Shown piece by piece: positions 18,001 through 22,857 of a stretch of DNA of 64,000 bases. Below the pieces are notes generated by a model. The model searched no databases, was not told the DNA's origin, and was given only the letters and a program-made list of their open reading frames with translations. The stretch's first letter is position 1; each line of letters opens with the position of its first letter. Source of the DNA: Macrostomum hystrix (taxonomy: Eukaryota; Platyhelminthes; Macrostomidae); NCBI GenBank assembly GCA_950097015.1, contig CATNEN010000029.1, positions 3,677,501 to 3,741,500 of the forward strand, given 5' to 3'. A program made the position numbers and the translations under genes.

Positions 18001-20888
18001 AATTGACGTGCCCGCTGAAGTGTCATGTTAGAAAAACAGTTCGTGTTGTGTTATGATTTTATGGTCGTGAGTTTCAGGATTTGAAAGAAGCCGATATGCA
18101 TAGAATGTCATCTTACATGTTCGACATTTGCTTGTCGTTGCGGGCCAGGCACTGTATGGGATGCAAGCCTCACCGTTCTGATTCACGTCTAGATCACCAT
18201 AGTACTCACGGTACCACTTGCAGACTCTGTGGCCTGCGAAGTTAAAGAAACGCTTTTGTGTCTTGATCTCTACTTTCGTAAAGTACCAGTAGTATATTTC
18301 AGTGATATAAAAATTACTCACTTCCAGTCCGAAATATATTGTTGATAAGAACATACTCTGGTCTTGCATAGTTCACGAATGTCGAAGCACTGAAGCTGAC
18401 ATTCAATTTTCCAGGAATTCCAAATAGTAGCGGAATGCGCTCGTCCTCTTCTGTGGAAGTTTAAAATTTATTTTCTGAGAATGCATTTACTGTTCAGTAC
18501 AAACACGATTCGTGTCCCTCTCAACACGCGTCTTATATGTATTTAACTAATCTTTCGTTAAGAAAACGTCAATTTTATCGGCTAGAGGTTTAGTACGAGC
18601 GCAATTTGCTGAATTGTTCAATTGCTTCATTCGTCTCTTTAACTATAGTAATTAATAGGTTATTTGGCATCTGATCCTATGTCATCGACAAAGTATCACT
18701 TGCCAAGTATTTTTCCAATACGAGCTCATACTCGCACTTTCTTACCATTTACCTATAGTTATAAGGCTACAACAGGTAGATATCGATAGTCAGTGCGCTA
18801 CATGTAGTTAGATATTGCAAAAAATCAATAAGTGTGACAGTTCATTTAACGCGAATCGTAGGCTAAGATAATTGGATAGTGTAGGTTTTCACTTCAAGCA
18901 AACCAAAGTTAACTAAAAATCTAACCATTAAAAATGCATTCACTCGGTAGTGTTATTGCTTACTCATACAGACGTATTCTAAAGATCGCCAAGAACCCCC
19001 ATAGGAGGTGAAAGGAAAAGCTGAGCCGCTAGTTCTCCAGTAGTAGTAGTAATCCCGGGTTATTGAGTCGCATCCGTCGATCTGAAAGTGGTTTTATGAT
19101 ATTTTATTTGAAGGAAGGGTGAACAAATCATTTGTTGCGAAACATCCTCACTGATTCCATATAACCAAAATATTCAGTTATTGAATTACCTGGCTATTTT
19201 CTATTCACTTTGTTTGGTTAAAACTCAAGCTAAATACGTATAAAACGCAGCTTAGCTTAAATACGCATTGACTAATATATATTTTCGGAGCCAAATAGCC
19301 AGTAATAGCGTTAATTATTAAGTTTCTTGGCGAAACGATAAATTTGGAAACTTACACCACAATATGTCAATCCATACACATCACTGTAGCTGTTCTGGTT
19401 CTGCAGAGGAAAGAAATAATAGAGTGTGAAGTAGGTGTTGACGCCTGTTGACTGTAGACTGCGATCGTCATCTCCCGGAATATCGATGTTTATCGAAGTT
19501 GTCAGAAATGATGGCGAACAGTAGCCTGCAAACGTTCATAGAATAGTAAATCGAGTTTCTTCAAAATCAGGTACTCATTTTACACGCCAAAAGCATAACG
19601 TCCTTTTAATATTTAATTAATTCTATGCATTTTACTATGATGAAGCTTGATTCCAAGTATCGACCCTAAAAATCTGGTCCTCAAGATATGTGTCGCGGTG
19701 CAGCCCACAAGAGGGACTCACTGCTCGGTGTGTTGGCCGGGAGCTGGCACAGGAAGAAAAGACCTGCAGAACAGCTTCGCAGGTACAGACGACCAAGATC
19801 CAGGCTGTACAGCGCGCAGTCCAGTCCATCTCCCTCGGTCAGGCCGAGGTAGAACAGATCGTCAGGCACCTGATTGCCTTCTGAGTCAAAGAACTTGCCG
19901 AGCGAGGCGTTGCGAGTGACACCAACCCACAGTTCATAGTTGAGCCACTCGAGATGGTCAAAGATTGCCAGGTCTTGCCTCGTCCTCGGCGCGTAAAGAG
20001 TCCCAGATTTTCCAGCGTAGCTGTTGCTGGCACAAAAGCTAGCAGCTGTTGGTTGCGTGTAGCTGGTCGTGAAGAGGCGGATGCAGCGGTCGAAGTACTG
20101 CGTCCACGGAGTTGGACAGACTGAATTGTTTGATAAAAATTGCTAACGCGTAATTTTTGTGAATTTTCAGTTCATCAATTGGTCTGATCAAGACTGGCGA
20201 CCTCATAGTCATAAAGTCTAGTTCTAATGTCCCTCTACCACATTTTTATGTGTTGCGCACTACGGCAAACAGTTCTACAATCTGGGCCTTTCGTGGTTTC
20301 CGTCTAGCCATCCCCAGTTCGCCCGGCGCGGCTGGGATGCTGCAAAGATCCACTGACTTCCTCACGCACCGATTACCTTTCTGTGAGTGCCTGTTTTACC
20401 GGGTCTTAGTTTTTAACTTCACGTCGCCTCATAATTTTATTTTGTTCTAGTTCTTAGACGCTGAAGTAATGTAAATGTCTTTATTATTGTGTAAAATTTA
20501 AAGCCGCTTGCTCCGAGACTGGCGTACTCGGAGTGTGGGGATGAAGCCTCCGTCGCCTCGGCGCCGCTGTGCAGGTGGGCATCGCACCGAGTCGGTGTAC
20601 TCAGCGGGCAAGCTTCTTCCTGTTGGCTGATTAAAACTTTTTATCCACATCTTTTTGTTTTATCTTCAGTATAAATGTAATTCTCCCTACAAATATTATC
20701 TGAAGAATATTTCTATGCTTTAGCTATCCTAATCGGTATACATTTGGTAATACAATTAGCATTAAAATGTTTTGCTCGAATTTAAAATACAATATCTAGG
20801 TGCACTCACAGTATCTTGTCTGCGTCACTGGAGGTACAGTCCAGAAGACTAGGCTGATTATCAATAATTGCAGAGCGGCGGAACGCAT
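1..20888 (-). CDS. Gene 2: tandem paralogue of gene 1 (5' 50 exons, one frameshift)
   Basis: Minus-strand gene starting at ATG 20886-20888 and running off the window at base 1. Fifty exons are visible. Exons 7-49 (18014 down to 172) correspond one to one with gene 1 exons between 63969 and 48550, with the same phases and equal lengths except for exon 18 (+1 nt, frameshift), exon 22 (+3) and exon 40 (+3). It codes for about 3,190 residues here: signal peptide, then two complete nine-module units and most of a third. Introns tend to be longer than in gene 1 and hold copy-specific insertions. The membrane part would lie beyond base 1, so whether gene 2 keeps REJ, PLAT and the channel is not visible. 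The frameshift at about 13985 means it is either a recent pseudogene or carries an assembly error. Confidence 0.87.
172..1444 (-). CDS. Gene 2 exons 48-49: beta-sandwich module, unit 3
   Basis: Exons 1278-1444 and 172-582 (411 nt). First exon: NVTFNLLIRNRLAKIWFTDQ; second exon R-Y-V-L-L-L-Q-G-D-G, VCITWDTANNVTSFFTYFNG, E-R-V-Y-L-Q. The donor of exon 49 is GTTTGA (166-171), weaker than GTAAGA in gene 1. About 285 bp at the 5' side of exon 49 (roughly 297-582) is nearly identical to gene 1 while its last ~125 bp is diverged. The 695-bp intron 48 (583-1277; 95 bp in gene 1) has no recognised content. Confidence 0.7.
1551..2219 (-). CDS. Gene 2 exons 46-47: F-type lectin domain 5
   Basis: Exons 1995-2219 and 1551-1787, symmetric phase 1. 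Exon 46: FYFVLVDLKLLHTIAGVDFQ; exon 47: I-H-V-R-V-S-S-S-Y-D-S-S-L-G, W-P-I-C, Y-S-F-T-C-S, G-Q-Y-L-V-L and closing Q-I-F-V-F-A. Clear F-type lectin pattern. Confidence 0.75.
2220..3141 (-). other. Gene 2 intron 45 (922 bp), copy-specific expansion
   Basis: The gene 1 equivalent (49934-50156) is 223 bp. About 700 extra bases with no element I can name. Short plus-strand stretches are open (2545-2769) but carry no reliable domain. Confidence 0.5.
3142..3440 (-). CDS. Gene 2 exons 44-45: kringle-like module, unit 3
   Basis: Exons 3306-3440 and 3142-3213. P-C-V-F-S-R-G-D-S-D-F-F-L-H-D-L-N-V-T, then D-G-I-A-C-A-A-W and S-Q-C-I-S; second exon L-C-N-K-V-T-G-G-T-G-V-C and S-S-C. The G-x-x-C-x-x-W core is kringle-like; the second half is not. 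The donor of exon 44 is GTACGC against GTAAGT in gene 1. Confidence 0.6.
3517..4023 (-). CDS. Gene 2 exons 42-43: unrecognised module of unit 3
   Basis: Exons 3748-4023 and 3517-3639, both phase 1-1. Exon 42 is Cys-containing (N-L-C-N-K; M-C-S-G-C-N) with a strand TFWIFTSNPLSS; exon 43 begins A-C-M-Q-P-L-L-P-G and ends A-V-R-T-R. Equivalent to exons 3-5 and 23-24. Confidence 0.68.
4130..4341 (-). CDS. Gene 2 exon 41: second half of C-type lectin-like domain 3 (unit 3)
   Basis: Phase 2 to 1. Reads Y-D-W-S-V-H-I-G-V-R-R-N (WIGL-like), N-W-E-W-F-D-G-D-P-V, a W-N/Y-N-G-L loop and closing V-S-L-Y-F-V-C-E-V-P. The donor is GTACGT. The central Cys of the usual second disulfide is missing (the loop reads N-L-H-A-A-W-R-P), so the long-loop disulfide may be lost; gene 1 shares this. 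Confidence 0.8.
4427..5030 (-). CDS. Gene 2 exons 39-40: discoidin-like domain closing unit 2, plus first half of C-type lectin 3
   Basis: Exon 39 (4831-5030; donor GTGCGC is weak) and the first third of exon 40 (4427-4731) give a discoidin-like fold (TLRVSFKYIYHLNFMQFN; LKLTFHIVNG). The rest of exon 40 begins C-type lectin 3 at N-E-C-P-D-G-F-T-P-H-F-D-V-C, with S-H-C and F-M-P-K. Its donor is GTGAGA after A-T-A, homologous to GTAAGT in gene 1; a nearer GT in gene 1 is GG here and is not used. Confidence 0.7.
5102..5913 (-). CDS. Gene 2 exons 37-38: discoidin domain, unit 2
   Basis: Exons 5552-5913 (phase 1 to 0) and 5102-5252 (0 to 1). Exon 37: YTITGFIVQGSSMYYPYYGR (the G-I-x-x-Q-G strand) and L-R-I-L-Y-A-Y-E. 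Exon 38: A-Q-I-V-R-V, IKFDFLGFPNDT as closing strand. Same exon pair as 17-18 and, in gene 1, 56-58. Confidence 0.74.
5914..6325 (-). other. Gene 2 intron 36 (412 bp), no recognisable content
   Basis: AT-rich with stops in all frames; nothing supported. The gene 1 counterpart (53466-53547) is 82 bp. Confidence 0.55.
6326..6970 (-). CDS. Gene 2 exons 34-36: F-type lectin domain 4
   Basis: Exons 6737-6970, 6520-6656 and 6326-6413. N-terminal strands S-V-I-I-S-N-Y-Q-A-V, IAIDLVFPRYIDKVYVWAQT; middle exon with M-Y-I-S-N-S-T; last exon S-A-R-Y-V-G-V ... Y-T-I-C-E-I-E-V-Y-G-Y-P, the canonical (L/I)-C-E-(I/V)-x-V-(F/Y)-G ending of fucolectin domains. Strong assignment. Confidence 0.8.
7150..7870 (+). 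mobile_element. Decayed mobile-element fragment with SAP-domain coding sequence
   Basis: Lies in gene 2 intron 33 (6971-7984, 1,014 bp); the same intron in gene 1 is 82 bp (54450-54531). Plus-strand reading gives a SAP-like helix-extended loop-helix: CTARELRRVLDQQGLSKAGK (7367-7426), then, after a shift at the A-run 7421-7426, A-I-L-L-E-R-L-R-L-A-R-R-Y. Downstream a Glu/Arg-rich helix (EEQRAAQWGREAASDVQTK) is read in the first frame again, so at least two frameshifts exist. SAP domains bind DNA and occur in some transposon and gag-like proteins. A (CT)8 run lies at 7208-7223. No terminal repeats or polymerase remain, so the class is unknown. Confidence 0.6.
7985..8562 (-). CDS. Gene 2 exons 31-33: discoidin domain, unit 2
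   Basis: Exons 8483-8562, 8214-8363 and 7985-8129. Exon 31: R-Y-L-G-F-W-S-P-P start and D-Y-I-Q; exon 32: VTVYVISIQAGSSRFDNC; exon 33: M-V-S-S-Y-R-L-V-P and closing strand R-W-M-L-Y-G-C-K. Matches the discoidin pattern including the final L-x-G-C. The exon 33 donor is GTGAGT preceded by T; a GTGTGA two bases earlier would break phase. Confidence 0.72.
8671..9280 (-). CDS. Gene 2 exons 29-30: beta-sandwich module, unit 2
   Basis: Exons 9111-9280 and 8671-9016. Same architecture as exons 10-11: a first exon with GNLTFYVRLNSAGLQLLFSA, then a longer exon ending in V-M-Y-D-M-P. Exon 30 differs from gene 1 exon 55225-55570 at about 6 of 346 bases, in contrast with exon 29, which differs at many residues. 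Confidence 0.68.
9357..9908 (-). CDS. Gene 2 exons 27-28: F-type lectin domain 3
   Basis: Exons 9687-9908 and 9357-9602. Exon 27: Y-Y-H-P-P-A-G, NNWWLLLDLKLQYRFYSMRV (a textbook W-W-x-x-D-L-K strand). Exon 28: V-S-F-R-T-S-N-S-W-N-R-S-L-G, W-D-T-C, F-I-T-C, T-A-R-Y-L-V-L-V and the closing strand I-N-V-M-G-D-E. Among the clearest F-type lectin/discoidin copies in the gene. Confidence 0.75.
10006..10320 (-). CDS. Gene 2 exons 25-26: kringle-like module, unit 2
   Basis: Exons 10180-10320 and 10006-10086, phase 1-1. Reads H-V-Q-C-A-L, Y-x-F-Y-D-S-P-W-S-V-T, E-Q-G-Y-A-C-A-N-W, then N-N-S-C-L-E-C, and in the second exon RYSTCYDQGGYQRDC and A-Y-C. The spacing of G-x-x-C-x-x-W matches the kringle core, but the W-C-Y half is altered. 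Confidence 0.6.
10321..11068 (-). other. Gene 2 intron 24 (748 bp) with plus-strand coding-like stretch
   Basis: The gene 1 equivalent (56962-57034) is 73 bp. The insert has an open plus-strand stretch at 10465-10728 coding for a very basic, Arg/Lys/Glu-rich peptide (KKLRNERQRLITRTKERYEK) with no recognised domain. It may be the remnant of a mobile element ORF; no terminal repeats were found. Confidence 0.4.
11069..11541 (-). CDS. Gene 2 exons 23-24: unrecognised module of unit 2
   Basis: Exons 11275-11541 and 11069-11191, both phase 1-1. No known family recognised. Exon 23 contains strand-like stretches (TVVINTFYFNGVG, NNFAVSIGTESVQSG); exon 24 begins G-C-L-E-P-L-L and continues VLGVFINASTSNSRRG. 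Homologous to exons 3-5 and 42-43 by position and pattern. The exon 24 donor is GTCAGA (GTCAGT in gene 1), weak but conserved. Confidence 0.68.
11542..12130 (-). other. Gene 2 intron 22 (589 bp), copy-specific expansion
   Basis: The gene 1 equivalent (57516-57595) is 80 bp, so about 500 bp was added or lost. The segment 11620-11790 is more GC-rich than typical introns here, but I recognise no element. Confidence 0.5.
12131..12835 (-). CDS. Gene 2 exons 21-22: C-type lectin-like domain 2 (opens unit 2)
   Basis: Exons 12664-12835 (phase 1 to 2) and 12131-12339 (phase 2 to 1). C-type lectin landmarks: D-E-C-P-G-G-W-R-P-L-Y-N-I-C start, S-L-Q-Y-C, F-M-P-K, then F-H-V-G-A-Y-R-N (WIGL strand), W-F-W-L-D-G-D, a Cys in S-S-P-C-A-Y-L-S and C-T-E-S-L-F-P-L-C-Q. 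The ligand loop is short, without EPN/QPD. The 3' 148 nt of exon 21 differ from gene 1 at about 2 sites, while its 5' end differs clearly. The 324-bp intron between the exons (12340-12663) holds an exact copy of the decamer tacgctcgta (12376-12385). Confidence 0.85.
12880..13136 (-). mobile_element. tRNA-derived SINE (family 2)
   Basis: On the minus strand a tRNA-like head begins near 13133 (GGGAGTGAGTGGCAGAGCGG). It has a good Pol III A box (TGGCAGAGCGG, about 13110-13120) and a B-box-like GAGCTCGATTAC (13068-13079). The rest, down to about 12880, is unrelated body sequence. It sits in gene 2 intron 20; the gene 1 intron (58044-58316) lacks it. The head resembles tRNA-Leu/Ser. Element boundaries and target-site duplications were not determined. 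Confidence 0.6.
13191..13236. repeat. TA-rich microsatellite
   Basis: About 46 bp of aataatatatatat-type simple repeat in gene 2 intron 20, close to the donor of exon 20. Absent from the homologous gene 1 intron. Confidence 0.85.
13259..13817 (-). CDS. Gene 2 exons 19-20: discoidin-like domain closing unit 1
   Basis: Exons 13603-13817 and 13259-13394. Reads I-I-S-S-S-R-Y-T-I-E-K, E-Q-I-I-R-V-A-F, FYLTSIRVANLN, M-T-Y-R-V-T-E-N-G, and in exon 20 TSVELHFGANATINT then V-V-N-L-R-G, matching discoidin strands though the loops are unusual. The donor of exon 20 is GTACGG, weak next to GTGATA in gene 1. An (AATAT)n microsatellite lies just downstream in the intron. Confidence 0.62.
13905..14496 (-). 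pseudogene. Gene 2 exons 17-18: discoidin domain with a +1 frameshift in exon 18
   Basis: Exon 17 (14141-14496) codes for the discoidin N-terminal part (V-P-M-G-L-G-E-Y; T-G-T-I-V-Q-G-S-G; Y-R-L-R-Y). Exon 18 (13905-14059, 155 nt) matches gene 1 exon 58915-59068 (154 nt), but carries one extra base near 13985-13994 (aattgattgg against ttcaatcgg on the plus strand). Reading in frame reaches a TGA about 17 codons later; skipping the base restores the paralogous C-terminal strands (S-W-K-V-E-I-L-G-Y-P). The flanking splice sites and all other exons are intact, so this is either a young disabling mutation or a sequencing/assembly error. Confidence 0.8.
14610..15666 (-). CDS. Gene 2 exons 14-16: F-type lectin-like domain 2
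   Basis: Exons 15421-15666, 14779-14939 and 14610-14697. Exon 14 has an A-T-D-G-L-T-N stretch and WAYVDMMVPRNFSYVVVYTR (the vDL / vVVyNR strands); exon 15 ends F-P-C-A-K; exon 16 gives T-A-R-Y-L-T-V ... S-I-A-E-I-E-V-F-G, a clear C-terminal F-type lectin signature. The 481-bp intron 14 (14940-15420) is AT-rich with nothing recognisable; the same intron in gene 1 is 75 bp. Confidence 0.72.
15667..16035 (-). other. Gene 2 intron 13 (369 bp), no recognisable content
   Basis: AT-rich. Contains an exact copy of the recurrent intronic decamer (tacgagcgta, 15724-15733). No coding or repeat signature. The matching gene 1 intron (61564-61672) is only 109 bp. Confidence 0.55.
16036..16473 (-). CDS. 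Gene 2 exons 12-13: discoidin (F5/8 type C) domain, unit 1
   Basis: Exons 16409-16473 (65 nt) and 16036-16339. Together they read as a full discoidin domain: G-F-W-Q-P start, D-W-H-Q-V-A-F, V-W-I-Y-Y-A-G-Y-S-R-G (the G-I-x-x-Q-G strand), W-Q-P-L-D, and the closing strand LKFMLYGKI, equivalent to L-R-x-E-L-x-G. Discoidin domains bind glycans, lipids or proteins at the cell surface. Confidence 0.72.
16550..17167 (-). CDS. Gene 2 exons 10-11: beta-sandwich module, unit 1
   Basis: Exons 16998-17167 (phase 1 to 0) and 16550-16922 (phase 0 to 1). Alternating hydrophobic strands such as VTFSTLIRDTHADFFLTAG, and in exon 11 LWISNGWVLNK and FDFHDLSFRFQYN, resemble the farnesoic-acid-O-methyltransferase/LamG-like carbohydrate-binding fold; that assignment is tentative. 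Exon 11 differs from gene 1 exon 62512-62884 at only about 4 of 373 bases although exon 10 has diverged far more, a pattern expected of recent gene conversion. Equivalent modules: exons 29-30 and 48-49. Confidence 0.65.
17283..17839 (-). CDS. Gene 2 exons 8-9: F-type lectin (fucolectin-like) domain 1
   Basis: Exons 17603-17839 and 17283-17516, symmetric phase 1. Exon 8 carries the N-terminal strands ending in YYLLIDLKTPTLVTLIIP, equivalent to the wW-x-V-D-L strand of the F5/8C-fucolectin fold. Exon 9 carries V-S-N-(S/T)-W-N-S-S-L, a Cys at W-T-S-C, F-F-Y-C-P-P-G-T-I-S-R-Y-V-V-L and ends V-K-I-Y-G, the typical C-terminal strands (G-R-Y-V, E-V-x-V-x-G). A fucose-binding HxRxR motif is not seen. 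Likely an extracellular recognition module. Confidence 0.7.
17949..18233 (-). CDS. Gene 2 exons 6-7: kringle-like cysteine module, unit 1
   Basis: Exons 18117-18233 and 17949-18014, both phase 1-1. The first contains C-K-W, a Y-x-G-D-L stretch, N-G-E-A-C and a short linker to K-C-x-x-C, matching the first half of a kringle (Y-x-G ... G-x-x-C-x-x-W). The second adds three Cys (ITC, IAC, PDC). The second kringle half (N-Y-C-R-N ... W-C-Y-T) is missing, so I call it kringle-like. Exons 25-26 and 44-45 are the equivalent modules of units 2 and 3. Confidence 0.6.
18322..19525 (-). CDS. Gene 2 exons 3-5: unrecognised module of unit 1
   Basis: Exons 19356-19525 (ends in phase 0), 18964-19081 (phase 1) and 18322-18450 (phase 1). 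Exons 3-4 give a Cys- and Tyr-rich segment with no family I recognise. Exon 5 (ERIPLLFGIPGKLNVSFSA at its start) aligns by eye with exon 24 (LEPLLYPEQGVLGVFINAST) and exon 43 (MQPLLPGIPGILTASLSGSG), so this is the unit 1 copy of a repeated module lying between the C-type lectin and the kringle-like module. The 196-bp intron 2 and 274-bp intron 3 hold nothing recognisable. Confidence 0.7.
18451..18963 (-). other. Gene 2 intron 4 (513 bp), no recognisable content
   Basis: AT-rich, many stops in all frames, no repeat or RNA signature found. Contains one near-match (tacgagcgca, about 18592) to the recurrent intronic motif TACGAGCGTA. Confidence 0.6.
19722..20120 (-). CDS. Gene 2 exon 2: C-type lectin-like domain 1
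   Basis: Single 399-nt exon, phase 1 at both ends, coding for a complete C-type lectin-like fold of about 130 residues: N-terminal Cys-Pro start (CPTPWTQYFDRCIRLF), a central Cys-Ala-Ser-Asn after the first helix, WVGVTRN for the WIGL-like strand, and a Cys-rich end (LRSCSAGLFFLCQLP). The EPN/QPD and WND calcium motifs are not evident, so sugar binding by the classical route is doubtful. It opens nine-module unit 1. The gene 1 counterpart lies beyond the window. Later CTLDs in these genes are split over two exons, this one is not. Confidence 0.85.
20121..20809 (-). other. Gene 2 intron 1 (689 bp), with GC-rich fold-back segment
   Basis: No coding sequence recognised. The stretch 20505-20620 is GC-rich compared with other introns and contains short inverted repeats (CTCCGAG/CTCGGAG around 20510-20535 and CACCGA/TCGGTG at 20585-20597). 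It could be an old mobile-element fragment, but I cannot name it. Confidence 0.5.
20810..20888 (-). CDS. Gene 2 exon 1: start codon and signal peptide
   Basis: Codes for a 26-residue start with basic n-region and hydrophobic core (LLIISLVFW), ending before a GTGAGT donor at 20804-20809, phase 1. An in-frame TGA lies 21 nt upstream (20910-20912) and purines occupy -3 to -1, supporting this ATG. It delivers the protein to the secretory pathway. A TTTCAG at about 20899-20904, 10 nt upstream of the ATG, could be a 3' splice site for a leader or UTR intron, but no strong pyrimidine tract precedes it. No convincing TATA box is seen. Confidence 0.85.
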
Positions 20889-22702
20889 CCTTGCCTCTCT
20901 GAAATTCCTTCAGTGCGCCTTGTTGATCAGCGTTGGTCTCAAACAAAAAGTTACAACTCGCTTGTCGAATGCTGCGGAAATATCTCTTTAGTCAGTGTTT
21001 GAGTTGCGCTCTCTGAGGATTTCTATAGGCTTAGCTTCGGAACATAAATATTATACGCATGCCCAACTACCCAAAGTTTCCAAAACAAACTCGCCAGGTC
21101 TGTTGCTAGGGAGCTACTTCTTTACCCCCCATCCCAGTCTAAAAAATGTAGATGCAGTCTTTCAATAGCACTCTGAATGACAAGCGCTTTAGCAGCATTC
21201 TTCTGAGATGGTATCTGGACCAGCCGCAAAGGGGCGAGACACTAAGCTAGCAAAATAATTTTAATTAGCGAGTGTAAAGATGCAACCACTCTTAAAAAAT
21301 TCTGAATTGAAGGTTCCCATCGCCTCGGAAAAAAGCAGCGTCCAAGGGAAAGCCATTAACGATGCAGGCAGTGGGGCTAGTAAATTATGCAGCATGCGCC
21401 CTCAGTGCTGACAGAGCCTCTGTAACGGGACCTCGGCAATAGAATTCTGGCGGCTGCATGGGTTGCTAGCTCAAATTGCCAGTACACAAAGCGAAGACGG
21501 TTGGCTTCTTGTTGTGAGAGGTTGCAGAAAACGGGAAAAGCCGAGTCGCAACGTAGAACAATGCATACAAATTTCCAGTCTCAGGAAGCAGCTCTGCCAC
21601 GCATAACAGAAGTGAATCCACAGCCCTTACCACCTTAAACTAGCTAGCAACCCGTGGTTCTGCACCACGACTTTTTCCTCGCTGCTAAACAAGGCGCCGC
21701 CTAAAGGCTACGAAGCACTTTTTTAACTTGGCATTAGCAATTTGGAGTTTGTGTACAGAGCCAGCACAATTTAATGGCGCAACCCTAGCTTCTTTGTTTA
21801 ATTTGCACGTTCGGACCCGCAGTCCTTTTACTCCATCAATATATTAAATAAGATTAGTCGTATAATTTAGTGAAAAAAATAATTTAAGGAGCGCAATTAA
21901 ATTCTAAACAAAAAACGTATTGAATGTTTTGAAAATTGAAAGTATAATTTAGACATTTTTCTGTTAAGGATAAAAACGAAGAAAAAAACAAGAAAAACTG
22001 TTTACATCTAAAAGATTTTATTATAATCTAATATGTTAATAAAAATGTCTCAGGTTGTCGTTGCTTTTCAGGATTAACCATAAAGAAGTACTGAATATTA
22101 TTTTCACATTAGCCAAACACTTATAATGAAGAAATTTTTACGGGATGGTGCAACAGCTGGGCAAGGGGAAATAAAATGAAAAAATTGAAAAATCAGAGCT
22201 TCAGTGAGAAATCTAACAAGATATACTAATTGTACTTAATTTTATTGCTAGAACTACAGGAAACAAGTTCTGAAATGGTGTTTACAGAAAATTAGCGTGG
22301 TAATTGTTGTGGGTTTCGTTACGATTGGAATCTCTGTATTCGTTACTTCAAGAATACAACAGTAATATTGCAGATAACGATTCATATCACCATAGTCAAC
22401 GATGTTTATATTTGCCAGATGGGCCATCTTACACTAATTGTATTGTAATTAATTTTTATGTACCGCCGTAATTGTCAATAGGCTTCTGGTGGAATTTTAG
22501 GTCCGCAAAAATCTTTTCGTGATTCTTGATCGTACTGCAATAGCTTGCATCAAATTAAAAAAACACTTTTCCTACCTTAGGAAAACGTAAGCTTAACAAA
22601 ATATGATATGCTTATTTTGTTCGAAGTGCACATAAATGTCCATACGATTAGTTAAAAAATAGTTTTAAAAAACTTATAGTTAAAGTTCTCAATCACTACG
22701 GC
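20889..22702 (-). promoter_or_regulatory. Intergenic region: gene 1 3' UTR and gene 2 upstream region
   Basis: 1,814 bp between the stop codon of gene 1 and the ATG of gene 2. No coding sequence recognised. Must hold the 3' UTR and poly(A) site of gene 1 and the promoter of gene 2. No confident TATA box or initiator found; AT-rich from 21830 to 22680, more balanced from 20900 to 21800. The compact spacing leaves little room for distal control elements. Confidence 0.6.
22241..22246 (-). terminator. Candidate poly(A) signal of gene 1 (AATAAA)
   Basis: AATAAA on the minus strand 457 bp past the stop codon. A second AATAAA lies at 22017-22022. Either could serve; no downstream GU-rich element was confirmed. 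Confidence 0.35.
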
Positions 22703-22857
22703 TCAAATCTGTGTCTGCGGCTCAGCCGATGGAGAGCTCAAATTTCGGCGAATCAGATGACTCATTGCGGTATCAAGAGAGTCCACCTGATCCGTGCTCA
22801 ACCGCTCTTTCGTGTCAACCAGCCTGACCTCGACCTCCTCAGCCTTCCGCATCCAGT
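22703..22857 (-). CDS. Gene 1 exon 94: C-terminal cytosolic helix and stop
   Basis: 155 nt, phase 1 entry, TGA at 22703-22705. Codes for about 51 residues rich in Glu/Arg with a short heptad-like helix (WMRKAEEVEVRLVDTKERLS) and a Ser/Pro tail. PKD1 proteins end in a coiled coil that binds PKD2; this one is short. Confidence 0.85.

Noticed and set aside
20584-20597. gcaccgagtcggtg, looking like the 3' hairpin of a Cas9 tracrRNA
   Set aside because: A short self-complementary word; no repeat array, cas gene or bacterial context. Coincidence.
20810-22857. Genes 1 and 2 as one continuous gene
   Set aside because: Gene 1 ends in a stop after the polycystin C terminus, and gene 2 begins with an ATG preceded by an in-frame stop and codes for a signal peptide.
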